DNA from: Flavobacteriaceae bacterium NBU2973
GTDB taxonomy: Bacteria > Bacteroidota > Bacteroidia > Flavobacteriales > Flavobacteriaceae
Length of the DNA stretch: 64,000 nucleotides
Assembly (NCBI GenBank): GCA_026162565.1
Contig: JAOEIQ010000012.1
Span: 28,308 to 92,307, forward strand
Direction: 5' to 3'
Below are positions 18,330 to 27,819 of the stretch, piece by piece; the stretch's first letter is position 1; each line of letters begins with the position of its first letter. Both the position numbers and the translations under genes were made by a program. The notes beneath the pieces are model-generated. The model searched no databases. It was given only the letters and a program-made list of their open reading frames with translations, and had not been told where the DNA came from.

Positions 18330-19412
18330 ATGACTGCTTTATTATCAATTATAGTTTTAGTATTTATCGCAATTGCTATTTGGCAATTAATCAAAATATT
18401 TGATTTAGCTCAAGCTGCAAACTCGTCTTCAGATGAGAACTCTGAAGTTGCCAATGATAAGGACAATAAAACACAAGGAAGACTAATGTTAGCCTTTTTG
18501 GCTTTTATTTATATAATTACAATTGTTTGCTTCATCAAGTTAGGGGATTTACCATTAATGAGTAATTCAGCATCAGAGCATGGTCCTACTATTGATAACT
18601 TGATGATTATCTCAATGGTAATTATTTTTATAGTGCAGACAATTACACAATTTTTACTTCATTATTTTGCTTACAAGTACAAAGGAGAAAAAGGAAAGAA
18701 GGCTCTTTATTATGCCGATAATGATAAGTTAGAATTTATTTGGACTATTATTCCAGTGATTGTTTTAGCTGGTTTAATTATATCTGGTTTATTTGCTTGG
18801 ACAGATATTATGGATGTGTCTGACGAAGAAGACCCTTTAGTAGTAGAATTATATGCACAACAGTTTAACTGGAAGGCTAGATACGGAGGTGAAGATAATA
18901 CGCTGGGAATGGCTAATGTTAGATTAATTGATATTGATCGTGCTAATATTTTAGGAGTTGATGAGTCAGATCCAAACGCACAAGATGATGTAATTACTAC
19001 AGAATTACATTTACCAGTAGGGCGTCCAGTATTATTTAAAATGCGTTCGCAAGATGTATTACATTCAGCATATATGCCACACTTTAGAGCGCAAATGAAC
19101 TGTGTTCCTGGAATGATTACTCAATTTGGTTTTACACCAACTGTAACCACTGCAGAAATGAGACAAAATCCAGATATAATTGATAAAGTAGCCAACATTA
19201 ATAAAATTCGAGTAAGAAATAGTGAGAAGCTAGTTGCTAAAGGAGAAGATGCTCTTGAGCGTTACGAGTTTGATTATCTATTATTATGTAATAAGATTTG
19301 TGGAAAATCACATTACAATATGCAGATGAAAATTATTGTTGAGACACAAGAAGAATATGATGCTTGGATGAAAGAGCAAAAAGTTTTTGCTAAATCATTA
19401 GTTGCTAATTAA
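18330..19412 (+). CDS. coxB: Cytochrome c oxidase subunit II
   Basis: Subunit II (360 residues) of an aa3-type oxidase accepts electrons at the CuA centre. Several N-terminal transmembrane helices precede a cupredoxin domain (about residues 165-345). CuA ligands are visible: the early His in VLHSAYMPHF and the cluster CNKICGKSHYNM (C-x3-C-x3-H-x2-M). No fused cytochrome c domain is present, so electrons probably arrive directly from ActA/ActE heme domains, in keeping with ACIII-oxidase supercomplexes. It is located between actF and coxA. Confidence 0.96.
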   Translation: MTALLSIIVLVFIAIAIWQLIKIFDLAQAANSSSDENSEVANDKDNKTQGRLMLAFLAFIYIITIVCFIKLGDLPLMSNSASEHGPTIDNLMIISMVIIFIVQTITQFLLHYFAYKYKGEKGKKALYYADNDKLEFIWTIIPVIVLAGLIISGLFAWTDIMDVSDEEDPLVVELYAQQFNWKARYGGEDNTLGMANVRLIDIDRANILGVDESDPNAQDDVITTELHLPVGRPVLFKMRSQDVLHSAYMPHFRAQMNCVPGMITQFGFTPTVTTAEMRQNPDIIDKVANINKIRVRNSEKLVAKGEDALERYEFDYLLLCNKICGKSHYNMQMKIIVETQEEYDAWMKEQKVFAKSLVAN

Positions 19413-19435
19413 AAAAATAAAAGAAAGAGATTATT

Positions 19436-21223
19436 ATGTCAGCACACGCAGATACACACGATCACGACGAACATCACCACCATAAAGAAACGTTTGTAAC
19501 TAAATATATATTTAGTCAAGATCACAAAATGATTGCCAAACAGTATTTAATTACTGGAACAATTATGGGAGTTATTGGTATTGTAATGTCATTAATGTTC
19601 CGTATGCAAATCGCATGGCCTGAAGAACCAAATGTGATTTTTGAAGCATTACTTGGTAAATGGGCACCAGATGGTGTAATGGATGCCGATATTTATTTAG
19701 CTCTAGTTACTATTCATGGTACTATTATGGTATTCTTTGTGTTAACAGCAGGTTTGAGTGGTACGTTTAGTAACTTATTAATTCCGTTGCAAATTGGAGC
19801 ACGAGATATGGCTTCAGGATTCCTTAACATGGTTTCTTATTGGTTATTCTTTTTATCAAGTGTTGTAATGGTAATTTCCTTATTTGTTTCAGCTGGACCA
19901 GCTGCCGCAGGATGGACTATTTATCCTCCGTTAAGTGCTTTACCATTAGCTCAAGGTGGTTCTGGAGCAGGTATGACTTTATGGTTAGTATCTATGGCTA
20001 TATTTATTGCCTCTTCATTATTAGGGTCTTTAAATTACATAGTAACTGTATTAAACTTACGTACAAAAGGAATGTCAATGACAAGACTTCCATTAACAAT
20101 TTGGGCGTTTTTCATTACAGCAGTAATAGGTGTAATTTCATTTCCAGTTTTATTATCTGCAGCATTATTATTGATAATGGATAGAAGTTTTGGTACATCA
20201 TTCTTCTTATCAGATATATTTATTCAAGGTGAAGTATTACATTATCAAGGAGGATCACCAGTTTTATTCGAACATTTATTCTGGTTCCTTGGTCACCCAG
20301 AAGTATATATTGTATTATTACCAGCATTAGGGATTACATCAGAAATTATTGCAACAAACTCGCGTAAACCTATTTTTGGGTATCGTGCCATGGTAGCATC
20401 AATTTTAGCAATTGCATTCTTATCAACAATTGTTTGGGGACACCATATGTTTATTTCAGGAATGAATCCTTTCCTTGGATCTGTATTTACGTTTACAACC
20501 TTATTAATTGCAATTCCTTCTGCTGTAAAAGCATTTAATTATATAACAACACTCTGGAAGGGTAACTTACAATTAAATCCAGCAATGTTATTTTCTATAG
20601 GATTAGTTTCTACCTTTATAACAGGAGGTTTAACAGGGATTATTCTAGGAGATAGTGCATTAGATATTAATGTTCATGACACGTATTTTGTGGTAGCTCA
20701 CTTCCATTTAGTAATGGGTATCTCTGCACTTTACGGAATGTTTGCAGGAATCTATCATTGGTTCCCTAAAATGTTTGGTCGCATGCTCAATAAAAATTTA
20801 GGATATATTCATTTTTGGGTAACTGCTGTCTGTGCTTATGGCGTATTCTTTCCAATGCACTTTATAGGAATGGCTGGTTTACCAAGACGTTACTATACTA
20901 ATTCAAACTTCCCATTATTTGATGATACTGCAGATACTAATGTTATTATTACTGTATTTGCTTTAGTTGGAGGTGTTTTCCAATTAGTATTCTTATGGAA
21001 CTTCTTCTACAGCATGTTCTATGGTAAGAAAACAGTACAAAACCCATGGAGATCTAATACATTAGAGTGGACAGCTCCTATTAAGCATATTCATGGTAAC
21101 TGGGAAGGAGAAATTCCTCATGTACATCGTTGGCCATATGATTATAGTAAGCCCGGACATGACGATGATTTCGTTCCTCAACATATACCTATGAAAGAGG
21201 GAGAAGAAGAACTTCATCATTAA
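19436..21223 (+). CDS. coxA: Cytochrome c oxidase subunit I
   Basis: Subunit I (595 residues) is the catalytic heme-copper subunit that reduces O2 and pumps protons. About twelve helices are evident. The low-spin heme His sits in TIHGTIMVFF, CuB ligands in HPEVY and GHH, and the heme a3 ligand in VAHFHLVMG. The HPEVY segment carries both the D-channel Glu and the cross-linked Tyr, which marks type A1. The N-terminus is His-rich (DTHDHDEHHHHKET). It ends the act-cox operon, and a terminator hairpin follows. Confidence 0.97.
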   Translation: MSAHADTHDHDEHHHHKETFVTKYIFSQDHKMIAKQYLITGTIMGVIGIVMSLMFRMQIAWPEEPNVIFEALLGKWAPDGVMDADIYLALVTIHGTIMVFFVLTAGLSGTFSNLLIPLQIGARDMASGFLNMVSYWLFFLSSVVMVISLFVSAGPAAAGWTIYPPLSALPLAQGGSGAGMTLWLVSMAIFIASSLLGSLNYIVTVLNLRTKGMSMTRLPLTIWAFFITAVIGVISFPVLLSAALLLIMDRSFGTSFFLSDIFIQGEVLHYQGGSPVLFEHLFWFLGHPEVYIVLLPALGITSEIIATNSRKPIFGYRAMVASILAIAFLSTIVWGHHMFISGMNPFLGSVFTFTTLLIAIPSAVKAFNYITTLWKGNLQLNPAMLFSIGLVSTFITGGLTGIILGDSALDINVHDTYFVVAHFHLVMGISALYGMFAGIYHWFPKMFGRMLNKNLGYIHFWVTAVCAYGVFFPMHFIGMAGLPRRYYTNSNFPLFDDTADTNVIITVFALVGGVFQLVFLWNFFYSMFYGKKTVQNPWRSNTLEWTAPIKHIHGNWEGEIPHVHRWPYDYSKPGHDDDFVPQHIPMKEGEEELHH

Positions 21224-21272
21224 ATTCCTTTGAAAAAAGGAATCTCATCAACGAGATATTAAAACAATATTC

Positions 21273-21305
21273 AAAGTCTTTCTATTTTAATGGAAAGGCT
21301 TTTTG
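21273..21305 (+). terminator. Terminator after coxA
   Basis: AAAGTCTTTC (21273-21282) pairs with GAAAGGCTTT (21293-21302, one G-T pair) around a 10-nt loop and runs into a T stretch. It closes the long respiratory operon. Confidence 0.65.
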
Positions 21306-21409
21306 TTTATATTTACAAAATGAATACGCTGCGGTCTTTGTGAGATGGAGAATGCACATTGCAGTTGTTTTACTAATTAAAGAGATTCCTGCTGTTGCAG
21401 GAACTAAAT

Positions 21410-22432
21410 ATGAACGAAAATTTAGATCCTACAAACGAGCATTTCTCTTCTGAAGAACTTGATATTGAAAAAGCATTAAGACCTCTGTCTTTTGAAGACT
21501 TTACAGGTCAAGATCAAGTTTTAGAAAACCTTCAGATTTTTGTTGAAGCCGCTAATCAAAGAGGTGATGCATTAGACCATACACTATTTCATGGGCCTCC
21601 AGGATTAGGTAAAACAACACTAGCACATATTTTGGCTAGTGAACTAGGAGTTGGTATTAAGGTGACTTCTGGACCAGTTTTAGATAAACCAGGAGATTTA
21701 GCTGGATTATTAACCAATCTTGAAGAGCGTGATGTGCTTTTTATAGATGAGATTCATCGTTTAAGTCCCATAGTAGAAGAATATTTATATTCTGCGATGG
21801 AAGATTACAAGATTGATATCATGATTGAGTCTGGACCTAATGCAAGAACCGTTCAAATAAATTTAGCACCTTTTACTTTAGTTGGAGCAACAACACGTTC
21901 AGGTTTGTTAACTGCTCCTATGCGAGCACGTTTTGGTATCAGTAGTCGTTTACAATATTATTCTACCGAATTATTATCAACCATAGTACAAAGAAGTGCT
22001 CATATTTTAAAAGTACCTATCACCATGGAAGCAGCAATAGAAATTGCTGGTAGAAGTCGAGGTACACCAAGAATTGCAAATGCCTTATTAAGGCGTGTTC
22101 GTGATTTTGCGCAAATAAAAGGAAACGGGAATATCGATATAGACATTTCTAAATTCTCCTTAAAAGCACTTAATGTTGATGCTCATGGGTTAGATGAAAT
22201 GGATAATAAAATATTATCTACTATAATAGATAAGTTTAAAGGTGGTCCTGTTGGTATTACAACATTGGCGACTGCAGTAAGCGAAAGTGCAGAAACTATT
22301 GAAGAAGTGTATGAGCCTTTTTTAATACAACAAGGTTTTATAATGCGCACTCCAAGAGGAAGGGAAGTTACAGAACAAGCGTATAAACATCTCGGTAAGA
22401 TAAAAACAGGAAATCAAGGAGGATTGTTTTAG
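21410..22432 (+). CDS. ruvB: Holliday junction branch migration helicase RuvB
   Basis: RuvB (340 residues) is the hexameric AAA+ motor that, with RuvA, drives Holliday-junction branch migration. Walker [13 protein letters not shown], Walker [10 protein letters not shown], the sensor-1 region [10 protein letters not shown] and the C-terminal winged-helix ([10 protein letters not shown]) are present. The start MNENLDP at 21410 matches the family; an in-frame ATG at 21395 would add only five residues. ruvA lies separately at 27.2 kb. The next gene begins 3 nt after its stop. Confidence 0.97.
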   Translation: MNENLDPTNEHFSSEELDIEKALRPLSFEDFTGQDQVLENLQIFVEAANQRGDALDHTLFHGPPGLGKTTLAHILASELGVGIKVTSGPVLDKPGDLAGLLTNLEERDVLFIDEIHRLSPIVEEYLYSAMEDYKIDIMIESGPNARTVQINLAPFTLVGATTRSGLLTAPMRARFGISSRLQYYSTELLSTIVQRSAHILKVPITMEAAIEIAGRSRGTPRIANALLRRVRDFAQIKGNGNIDIDISKFSLKALNVDAHGLDEMDNKILSTIIDKFKGGPVGITTLATAVSESAETIEEVYEPFLIQQGFIMRTPRGREVTEQAYKHLGKIKTGNQGGLF

Positions 22433-22435
22433 ATA

Positions 22436-23905
22436 ATGATAGATAAAATATTGATACCTAATGAGCATTTTAAAACAGTTTTAAATGAAAATTTAAAGAT
22501 ATTGTTTTCAGGTGTTTTTGGAAGTGGAAAGACTACATTTATCAATGATTTTTTCAAAGAATATGATGAATATGTTAGTATACATATTTATCCAGTTAAT
22601 TATTCTGTTGCTACTAACGAAGATATTTTCGAGTTAATTAAGTATGATATATTATTCCAGTTAATTGGAGTGATTGATAAAGAGGATTTTTTTAAATTAG
22701 AAATACCTTATCAGCTTACTCTTTATACTTATTTATCTGATTTTAGTAATATTCAAAATAAATTAGACTTTTTCTCATCATTTTTATCATTTATGGGGAA
22801 ATATGGTACTGCAAGTTTAAAAGTCTATCAGCAAATAAAGCATTTAAAAGACAACTATATAAAGTTTCACAAACAATTTCAAGAAGATGATTTTGATAAA
22901 GTGAATTCTTTTTTAGAAAATGTGTTAAGTCAAAAAGGGCATATATATGAGGAGGACTTTTTTACAGAATTAATAAGAAATTTAATTAATCATCTGAAAG
23001 ATTCTGAAAATAAAGAAATAGTTTTAGTTGTTGATGATTTAGACAGATTAGATCCTGAACACATTTTTAGATTACTTAATATTTTTTCCGTTCATATTGA
23101 TTTTTTAGGAAAAGAAAATGTAAACAAATTTAATTTTGATAGAATTATTTTTGTCTGTGACTATCCTAATTTAGAAAAAATATTCACTCATAAATATGGA
23201 TTGGATACTGATTTTAAAGGTTACATTAATAAATTTTATAATTCTATTTATTGGTTTGATTCTTCAAGTTTAATTAAAGATTTACTCTGGAATTATTTAA
23301 ATAAAATAAAAACCAATGTTGATTACAATATATTTAAAGAAAATTATAGGTTTAATAATCAATTGTCATTTGTTTTAAAACAATTTTTGGATTTAGATTT
23401 GATTAGCTTTAGAGATCTTATAAATTACAATAAAATTTATAAAATCAATTCTTCTTACGAGAAAAGAATGAAGCATTTGCAAGGCACAACATCAATACTT
23501 AAAAGGCATAATTTAGACTCTGAATTAACCATTTCCTTTTTAATTGATTTTTTCAGCAATGACCTTGAATTAATTAAGGCTATTAATGTTGCTAAAAGAA
23601 AAAATATTCCTAGCCATCTTGTAAAAGAACCAGAAGAATATTTAGATTTAATTGGTGAATTAGTTCTTTTGATAAACCATGATAAAGTAAGTGATAACGG
23701 TATAAATCTTTTAAACGATTTAACTCTAGAGTATAATGATTATTTATTTTACTATAACCATAGTTTAGTAAATAGAACTGATTATAAAATTTCTGTTGAA
23801 TGTAAAGAAGTAGCTCATAATAAAGTAAATATTAATCCAAGTAAATTAAATTATTTCTATTTTCTTGAAGGAGCAGTTAAAGTTTATATAGATATAACAA
23901 AATAG
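22436..23905 (+). CDS. KAP-family-like P-loop NTPase, function unknown
   Basis: This protein of 489 residues has Walker [10 protein letters not shown] at residues 26-34 and a Walker B-like strand [20 protein letters not shown] at about 196-215, the double-Asp DDLDR form typical of KAP/STAND-related P-loop NTPases. Between them is a long helical insertion; unlike classic KAP proteins it lacks two obvious transmembrane helices, although [13 protein letters not shown] is mildly hydrophobic. The C-terminal half is helical, unassigned and rich in Asn, Lys and Ile. It is more AT-rich and Asn-rich than its neighbours and sits 3 nt after ruvB and 2 nt before queG, apparently co-transcribed. Some KAP proteins (for example PifA of the F plasmid) act in phage exclusion, so a defence role is possible but only inference. 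Confidence 0.75.
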   Translation: MIDKILIPNEHFKTVLNENLKILFSGVFGSGKTTFINDFFKEYDEYVSIHIYPVNYSVATNEDIFELIKYDILFQLIGVIDKEDFFKLEIPYQLTLYTYLSDFSNIQNKLDFFSSFLSFMGKYGTASLKVYQQIKHLKDNYIKFHKQFQEDDFDKVNSFLENVLSQKGHIYEEDFFTELIRNLINHLKDSENKEIVLVVDDLDRLDPEHIFRLLNIFSVHIDFLGKENVNKFNFDRIIFVCDYPNLEKIFTHKYGLDTDFKGYINKFYNSIYWFDSSSLIKDLLWNYLNKIKTNVDYNIFKENYRFNNQLSFVLKQFLDLDLISFRDLINYNKIYKINSSYEKRMKHLQGTTSILKRHNLDSELTISFLIDFFSNDLELIKAINVAKRKNIPSHLVKEPEEYLDLIGELVLLINHDKVSDNGINLLNDLTLEYNDYLFYYNHSLVNRTDYKISVECKEVAHNKVNINPSKLNYFYFLEGAVKVYIDITK

Positions 23906-23907
23906 AT

Positions 23908-24831
23908 TTGACTAATAAATCTAAATATACTAATCTTATCAAAACCGAAGCTAAGCGCCTCGGTTTTTTGTCTTGTGGTATTTCTAAAGCTGAATTTCTT
24001 GAAGAAGAAGCACCTCGATTAGAAAAGTGGTTAAACAAAAATATGAATGGCGAAATGCGTTATATGGAAAACCATTTTGACAAGCGATTGGATCCAACTA
24101 AACTTGTAGAAGGTTCTAAAAGTGTAGTGTCTTTGCTGTTAAATTACTATCCAAGCCAAGAGCAAATAGCCAGCAGCTATAAGTTATCAAAGTACGCTTA
24201 CGGAACCGACTATCACTATGTAATAAAGGATAAACTAAAATCTTTGCTACAATTCATTCAAGAAGAAATTGGTGATGTTAATGGTCGCGCATTTGTAGAT
24301 TCTGCTCCAGTTTTAGATAAAGCTTGGGCTGCAAAATCTGGTTTAGGGTGGATTGGTAAACATAGTAATTTATTAACGCAACAAGTTGGGTCATTCTATT
24401 TTATTGCAGAATTAATAGTTGATTTGGAGTTGGAATATGACTTACCAACAACAGACCATTGCGGTACATGTACAGCATGCATAGATGCTTGTCCCACTCA
24501 AGCCATAACCGAACCATATGTTGTTGATGGTAGTAAATGCATCTCCTATTTTACTATTGAATTAAAAGAGAATATACCTTCAGAGTTTAAAGGGCAATTT
24601 GATGATTGGATGTTTGGTTGCGATGTGTGTCAAGATGTATGTCCATGGAATCGATTTAGTAAATCGCACACCGAACCACTGTTTAATCCTCATCCAGAAT
24701 TGTTATCAATGTCCAAAAAAGATTGGGAAGAGATAACAGAAGAAACCTTTAAAAAAGTATTTAAAAAATCAGCTGTCAAGCGCACAAAATATTCAGGACT
24801 GACGCGAAACATTGAATTCTTAAAAGATTAG
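23908..24831 (+). CDS. queG: Epoxyqueuosine reductase QueG
   Basis: QueG (307 residues) performs the last step of queuosine synthesis, reducing epoxyqueuosine at the tRNA wobble base with cobalamin and two 4Fe-4S clusters. Ferredoxin-like motifs [12 protein letters not shown] (about residue 189) and CDVCQDVCP are visible, along with the catalytic-region [20 protein letters not shown]. The start is a TTG at 23908, two nucleotides after the KAP stop; the encoded N-terminus ([20 protein letters not shown]) fits the family, so the TTG is accepted. A terminator-like inverted repeat lies at 23941-23969 inside the coding region. The length is normal for the family. Confidence 0.95.
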   Translation: MTNKSKYTNLIKTEAKRLGFLSCGISKAEFLEEEAPRLEKWLNKNMNGEMRYMENHFDKRLDPTKLVEGSKSVVSLLLNYYPSQEQIASSYKLSKYAYGTDYHYVIKDKLKSLLQFIQEEIGDVNGRAFVDSAPVLDKAWAAKSGLGWIGKHSNLLTQQVGSFYFIAELIVDLELEYDLPTTDHCGTCTACIDACPTQAITEPYVVDGSKCISYFTIELKENIPSEFKGQFDDWMFGCDVCQDVCPWNRFSKSHTEPLFNPHPELLSMSKKDWEEITEETFKKVFKKSAVKRTKYSGLTRNIEFLKD

Positions 24832-24851
24832 AGTTTCAGTTCTGATATACG

Positions 24852-24859
24852 TACATTTG
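24852..24859 (+). promoter_or_regulatory. Predicted -7 element of maeB
   Basis: TACATTTG matches TAnnTTTG 25 nt upstream of the maeB ATG. The -33 element is not clear. Confidence 0.45.
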
Positions 24860-24883
24860 TAAATTCATATTAATTCAATTTTT

Positions 24884-27166
24884 ATGAGTAAGCAAAGTAA
24901 ACGAAGAGAAGCATTAGTATACCACGCAAAACCAAAACCTGGTAAAATTCAAGTACTTCCTACAAAAAAGTACGCAACCCAAAGAGATTTATCTTTAGCA
25001 TACTCACCAGGAGTTGCAGAACCTTGTTTGGAAATAGAGAAGGATAAAAATAATTCTTATAAATACACGGCTAAAGGAAATTTAGTTGCAGTTATCTCTA
25101 ATGGAACAGCAGTTTTAGGATTAGGTAATATTGGCCCTGAAGCTTCAAAACCAGTAATGGAAGGTAAAGGCGTACTGTTTAAAATATTTGCAGATATAGA
25201 TGTGTTTGATATTGAAGTTGATACGGAGAATATTGATGAATTTATTGAAACAGTTAAAAATATTGCGCCAACTTTTGGAGGTATAAATTTAGAAGACATT
25301 AAAGCTCCTGAAGCTTTTGAAATTGAACGACGTTTAAAAGAGGAATTAGATATTCCTGTAATGCATGATGATCAGCATGGTACAGCAATTATATCTGCTG
25401 CTGCATTACTCAATGCATTAGAGCTTTCAGAAAAGAATATTGAAGATGTAAAAATTGTTGTAAGTGGAGCAGGTGCTGCAGCAATATCTTGCACGAGATT
25501 ATACAAAGCCTTTGGAGCCAAACGTGAAAATATAATCATGTTAGATAGTAAAGGAGTTATTAGGAGTGATAGAGATGATTTAACAAGCCAAAAAGCGGAG
25601 TTTGCGACAGATAGAAAAATTGATACCATTGAAGAAGCTATGCAAGATGCTGATGTGTTTATTGGCTTATCAATGGCTGATTTGGTAACACCAGTTATGC
25701 TAAAATCAATGGCGAAAAATCCTATTGTTTTTGCTATGGCTAACCCAGATCCAGAGATTAAATACCAACTAGCAATTGATACTCGTGACGACATTATCAT
25801 GGCTACAGGAAGGAGTGATCACCCAAATCAAGTGAATAATGTGCTTGGGTTTCCATTTATTTTTAGAGGTGCTTTAGATGTAAGAGCCACTAAAATTAAT
25901 GAAGCTATGAAAATGGCAGCTGTTAAAGCTTTAGCCAATCTTGCAAAAGAGCCTGTTCCAGAGCAAGTAAATATTGCGTATGGTGAAACGCGTTTAACTT
26001 TTGGGAAGGACTATATAATACCAAAGCCATTTGATCCACGATTAATAGCAGAAGTGCCACCAGCAGTCGCAAAAGCTGCAATGGAAAGTGGAGTTGCTAA
26101 AGAACCAATTGATGATTGGGAAAAATATCAAGATGAATTATTAGAGCGTTTAGGTTCTGATAACAAAGTTGTAAGATTATTACTTAATAGAGCAAGGCTC
26201 AATCCAAAACGAGTTGTTTTTGCAGAAGCTGATCAATTGGATGTTTTAAAAGCAGCACAAATTGTTCATGATGAAGGTATAGCACATCCTATTTTGTTAG
26301 GTAGAAGAGATAGGATAGAAATGCTAAAAGCAGAAATTGAGTTTGATGCAGATGTTCCTATTATTGATCCGAAATCTGATGAAGAGGAAGCGCGTAAAAA
26401 TGAATATGCAAATACCTATTGGGAGCAGCGTAAACGAAAAGGTGTTACATTGTTTTCTGCAAAAAAATTAATGCGAGAGCGTAACTATTATGCTGCAATG
26501 ATGGTTAATGAGGGTCATGCTGATGCCTTAATTTCAGGTTTTTCTAGAAGTTACCCAACTGTTGTCAAGCCAATGTTAGAATTAATTGGTTTAGCACCTG
26601 GTTCTACTAGAATTGCAACGACCAATGTTATGATGACGCAACGAGGGCCAATGTTTTTAAGTGATACATCTATAAATATTAATCCTTCAGCTTCAGACTT
26701 AATAAAAATTGCTCAAATGACAGCAGGAACCGTTAAAATGTTTGGTATGGAGCCTGTTATGGCAATGACCTCTTATTCAAACTTTGGGTCTTCTAAAAAT
26801 CAAACAGCTACAAAAGTTAGAGAAGCCGTTTCCTATTTACATAATAGGCATCCTAATTTATTGGTGGATGGAGAGTTACAAACAGATTTTGCGTTAAATC
26901 AAGACATGTTAAAAGAAACATTTCCGTTTTCTAAACTAGCAGGTAAAAAAGTAAATACACTTATTTTTCCAAATTTAGAATCGGCAAACATTACCTATAA
27001 ACTTCTTAAAGAACTGAATAAAGCAGACTCCATTGGACCAATTATGATGGGAATGCGAAAACCTGTTCATATTCTTCAGTTAGATGCTAGTGTAGATGAA
27101 ATTGTAAACATGACTGCTATTGCTGTGGTAGATGCCCAACAAAAAGAAAAAGAACTTAAAAAATGA
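24884..27166 (+). CDS. maeB: NADP-dependent malic enzyme with C-terminal phosphotransacetylase-like domain
   Basis: This fusion protein (760 residues) decarboxylates malate to pyruvate, yielding NADPH. The malic enzyme part spans about 1-410 with AYSPGVAEPC, HDDQHGTA and the nucleotide-binding VVSGAGAAAISC. The remaining half resembles phosphate acetyltransferase (SGFSRSYPTVVKPMLELIG, SNFGSS) and is thought to be regulatory in MaeB, responding to acetyl-CoA. Domain order and length match the MaeB class. It has its own predicted promoter and stands between queG and ruvA, an order I regard as typical of flavobacteria. Confidence 0.95.
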   Translation: MSKQSKRREALVYHAKPKPGKIQVLPTKKYATQRDLSLAYSPGVAEPCLEIEKDKNNSYKYTAKGNLVAVISNGTAVLGLGNIGPEASKPVMEGKGVLFKIFADIDVFDIEVDTENIDEFIETVKNIAPTFGGINLEDIKAPEAFEIERRLKEELDIPVMHDDQHGTAIISAAALLNALELSEKNIEDVKIVVSGAGAAAISCTRLYKAFGAKRENIIMLDSKGVIRSDRDDLTSQKAEFATDRKIDTIEEAMQDADVFIGLSMADLVTPVMLKSMAKNPIVFAMANPDPEIKYQLAIDTRDDIIMATGRSDHPNQVNNVLGFPFIFRGALDVRATKINEAMKMAAVKALANLAKEPVPEQVNIAYGETRLTFGKDYIIPKPFDPRLIAEVPPAVAKAAMESGVAKEPIDDWEKYQDELLERLGSDNKVVRLLLNRARLNPKRVVFAEADQLDVLKAAQIVHDEGIAHPILLGRRDRIEMLKAEIEFDADVPIIDPKSDEEEARKNEYANTYWEQRKRKGVTLFSAKKLMRERNYYAAMMVNEGHADALISGFSRSYPTVVKPMLELIGLAPGSTRIATTNVMMTQRGPMFLSDTSININPSASDLIKIAQMTAGTVKMFGMEPVMAMTSYSNFGSSKNQTATKVREAVSYLHNRHPNLLVDGELQTDFALNQDMLKETFPFSKLAGKKVNTLIFPNLESANITYKLLKELNKADSIGPIMMGMRKPVHILQLDASVDEIVNMTAIAVVDAQQKEKELKK

Positions 27167-27180
27167 TTGTGTTTTAGAAA

Positions 27181-27210
27181 TTTGAATTGTCAATAATTTT
27201 GTTACTTTTG
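27181..27210 (+). promoter_or_regulatory. Promoter of ruvA-sprA
   Basis: TTTG (27181-27184), an 18-nt spacer and TACTTTTG (27203-27210) give a near-ideal Bacteroidetes promoter 22 nt upstream of the ruvA ATG. Confidence 0.7.
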
Positions 27211-27232
27211 AGTTTGTTACTAAAACCAATAA

Positions 27233-27814
27233 ATGATTACACATATTCAAGGAAGACTTGTTGAAAAAAACCCAACAGATGTAGTCGTTGAAGCTTCAGG
27301 AATAGGTTATTTTCTAAATATCTCGTTGCATACGTATTCAAAAATTCCAGATTCAGAAAATGTGAAGCTTTTTACACATCTTCAAGTTCGAGAAGATGCG
27401 CATACGCTATTTGGTTTTGTAGAGAAAATTGAAAGAGAAGTTTTTAGATTATTAATTTCTGTTAGTGGTATAGGTGCGAGTACAGCTCGAACCATGTTAT
27501 CATCAATGTCACCCAAACAAGTTACTGAAGCTATCGCATCTGGAGATGTTGCAACAATTCAATCTGTTAAAGGAATTGGTGCAAAAACGGCTCAAAGAGT
27601 GATCATAGATCTTAAAGATAAAATCTTGAAAACTTACGATATAGACGAAGTTTCTATAACCCAAAACAATACTAATAAAAATGAAGCGTTATCTGCTTTA
27701 GATGTTCTTGGTTTTGCTAGGAAGCAAACCGAGCGCGTTGTAGATAAAATAATAAACTCTCAACCTGATGTTGCTGTAGAAGAGATTATTAAACAAGCTT
27801 TAAAAAATTTGTAA
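27233..27814 (+). CDS. ruvA: Holliday junction-binding protein RuvA
   Basis: RuvA (193 residues) is the tetrameric junction-binding partner of RuvB. The N-terminal OB fold starts MITHIQGRLVEKNP. Two helix-hairpin-helix motifs follow (ISVSGIGASTARTMLS and IQSVKGIGAKTAQRVI), and the C-terminal three-helix domain that contacts RuvB occupies about residues 145-193 after an Asn/Thr linker. It is separated from ruvB by about 5 kb, so the two are not in one operon. sprA begins 5 nt after its stop and may be co-transcribed. Confidence 0.97.
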   Translation: MITHIQGRLVEKNPTDVVVEASGIGYFLNISLHTYSKIPDSENVKLFTHLQVREDAHTLFGFVEKIEREVFRLLISVSGIGASTARTMLSSMSPKQVTEAIASGDVATIQSVKGIGAKTAQRVIIDLKDKILKTYDIDEVSITQNNTNKNEALSALDVLGFARKQTERVVDKIINSQPDVAVEEIIKQALKNL

Positions 27815-27819
27815 TTGAT

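Noticed and set aside
25372..25800. 142-codon minus-strand frame inside maeB
   Set aside because: Antisense to a well-conserved enzyme, with no recognisable fold or promoter.
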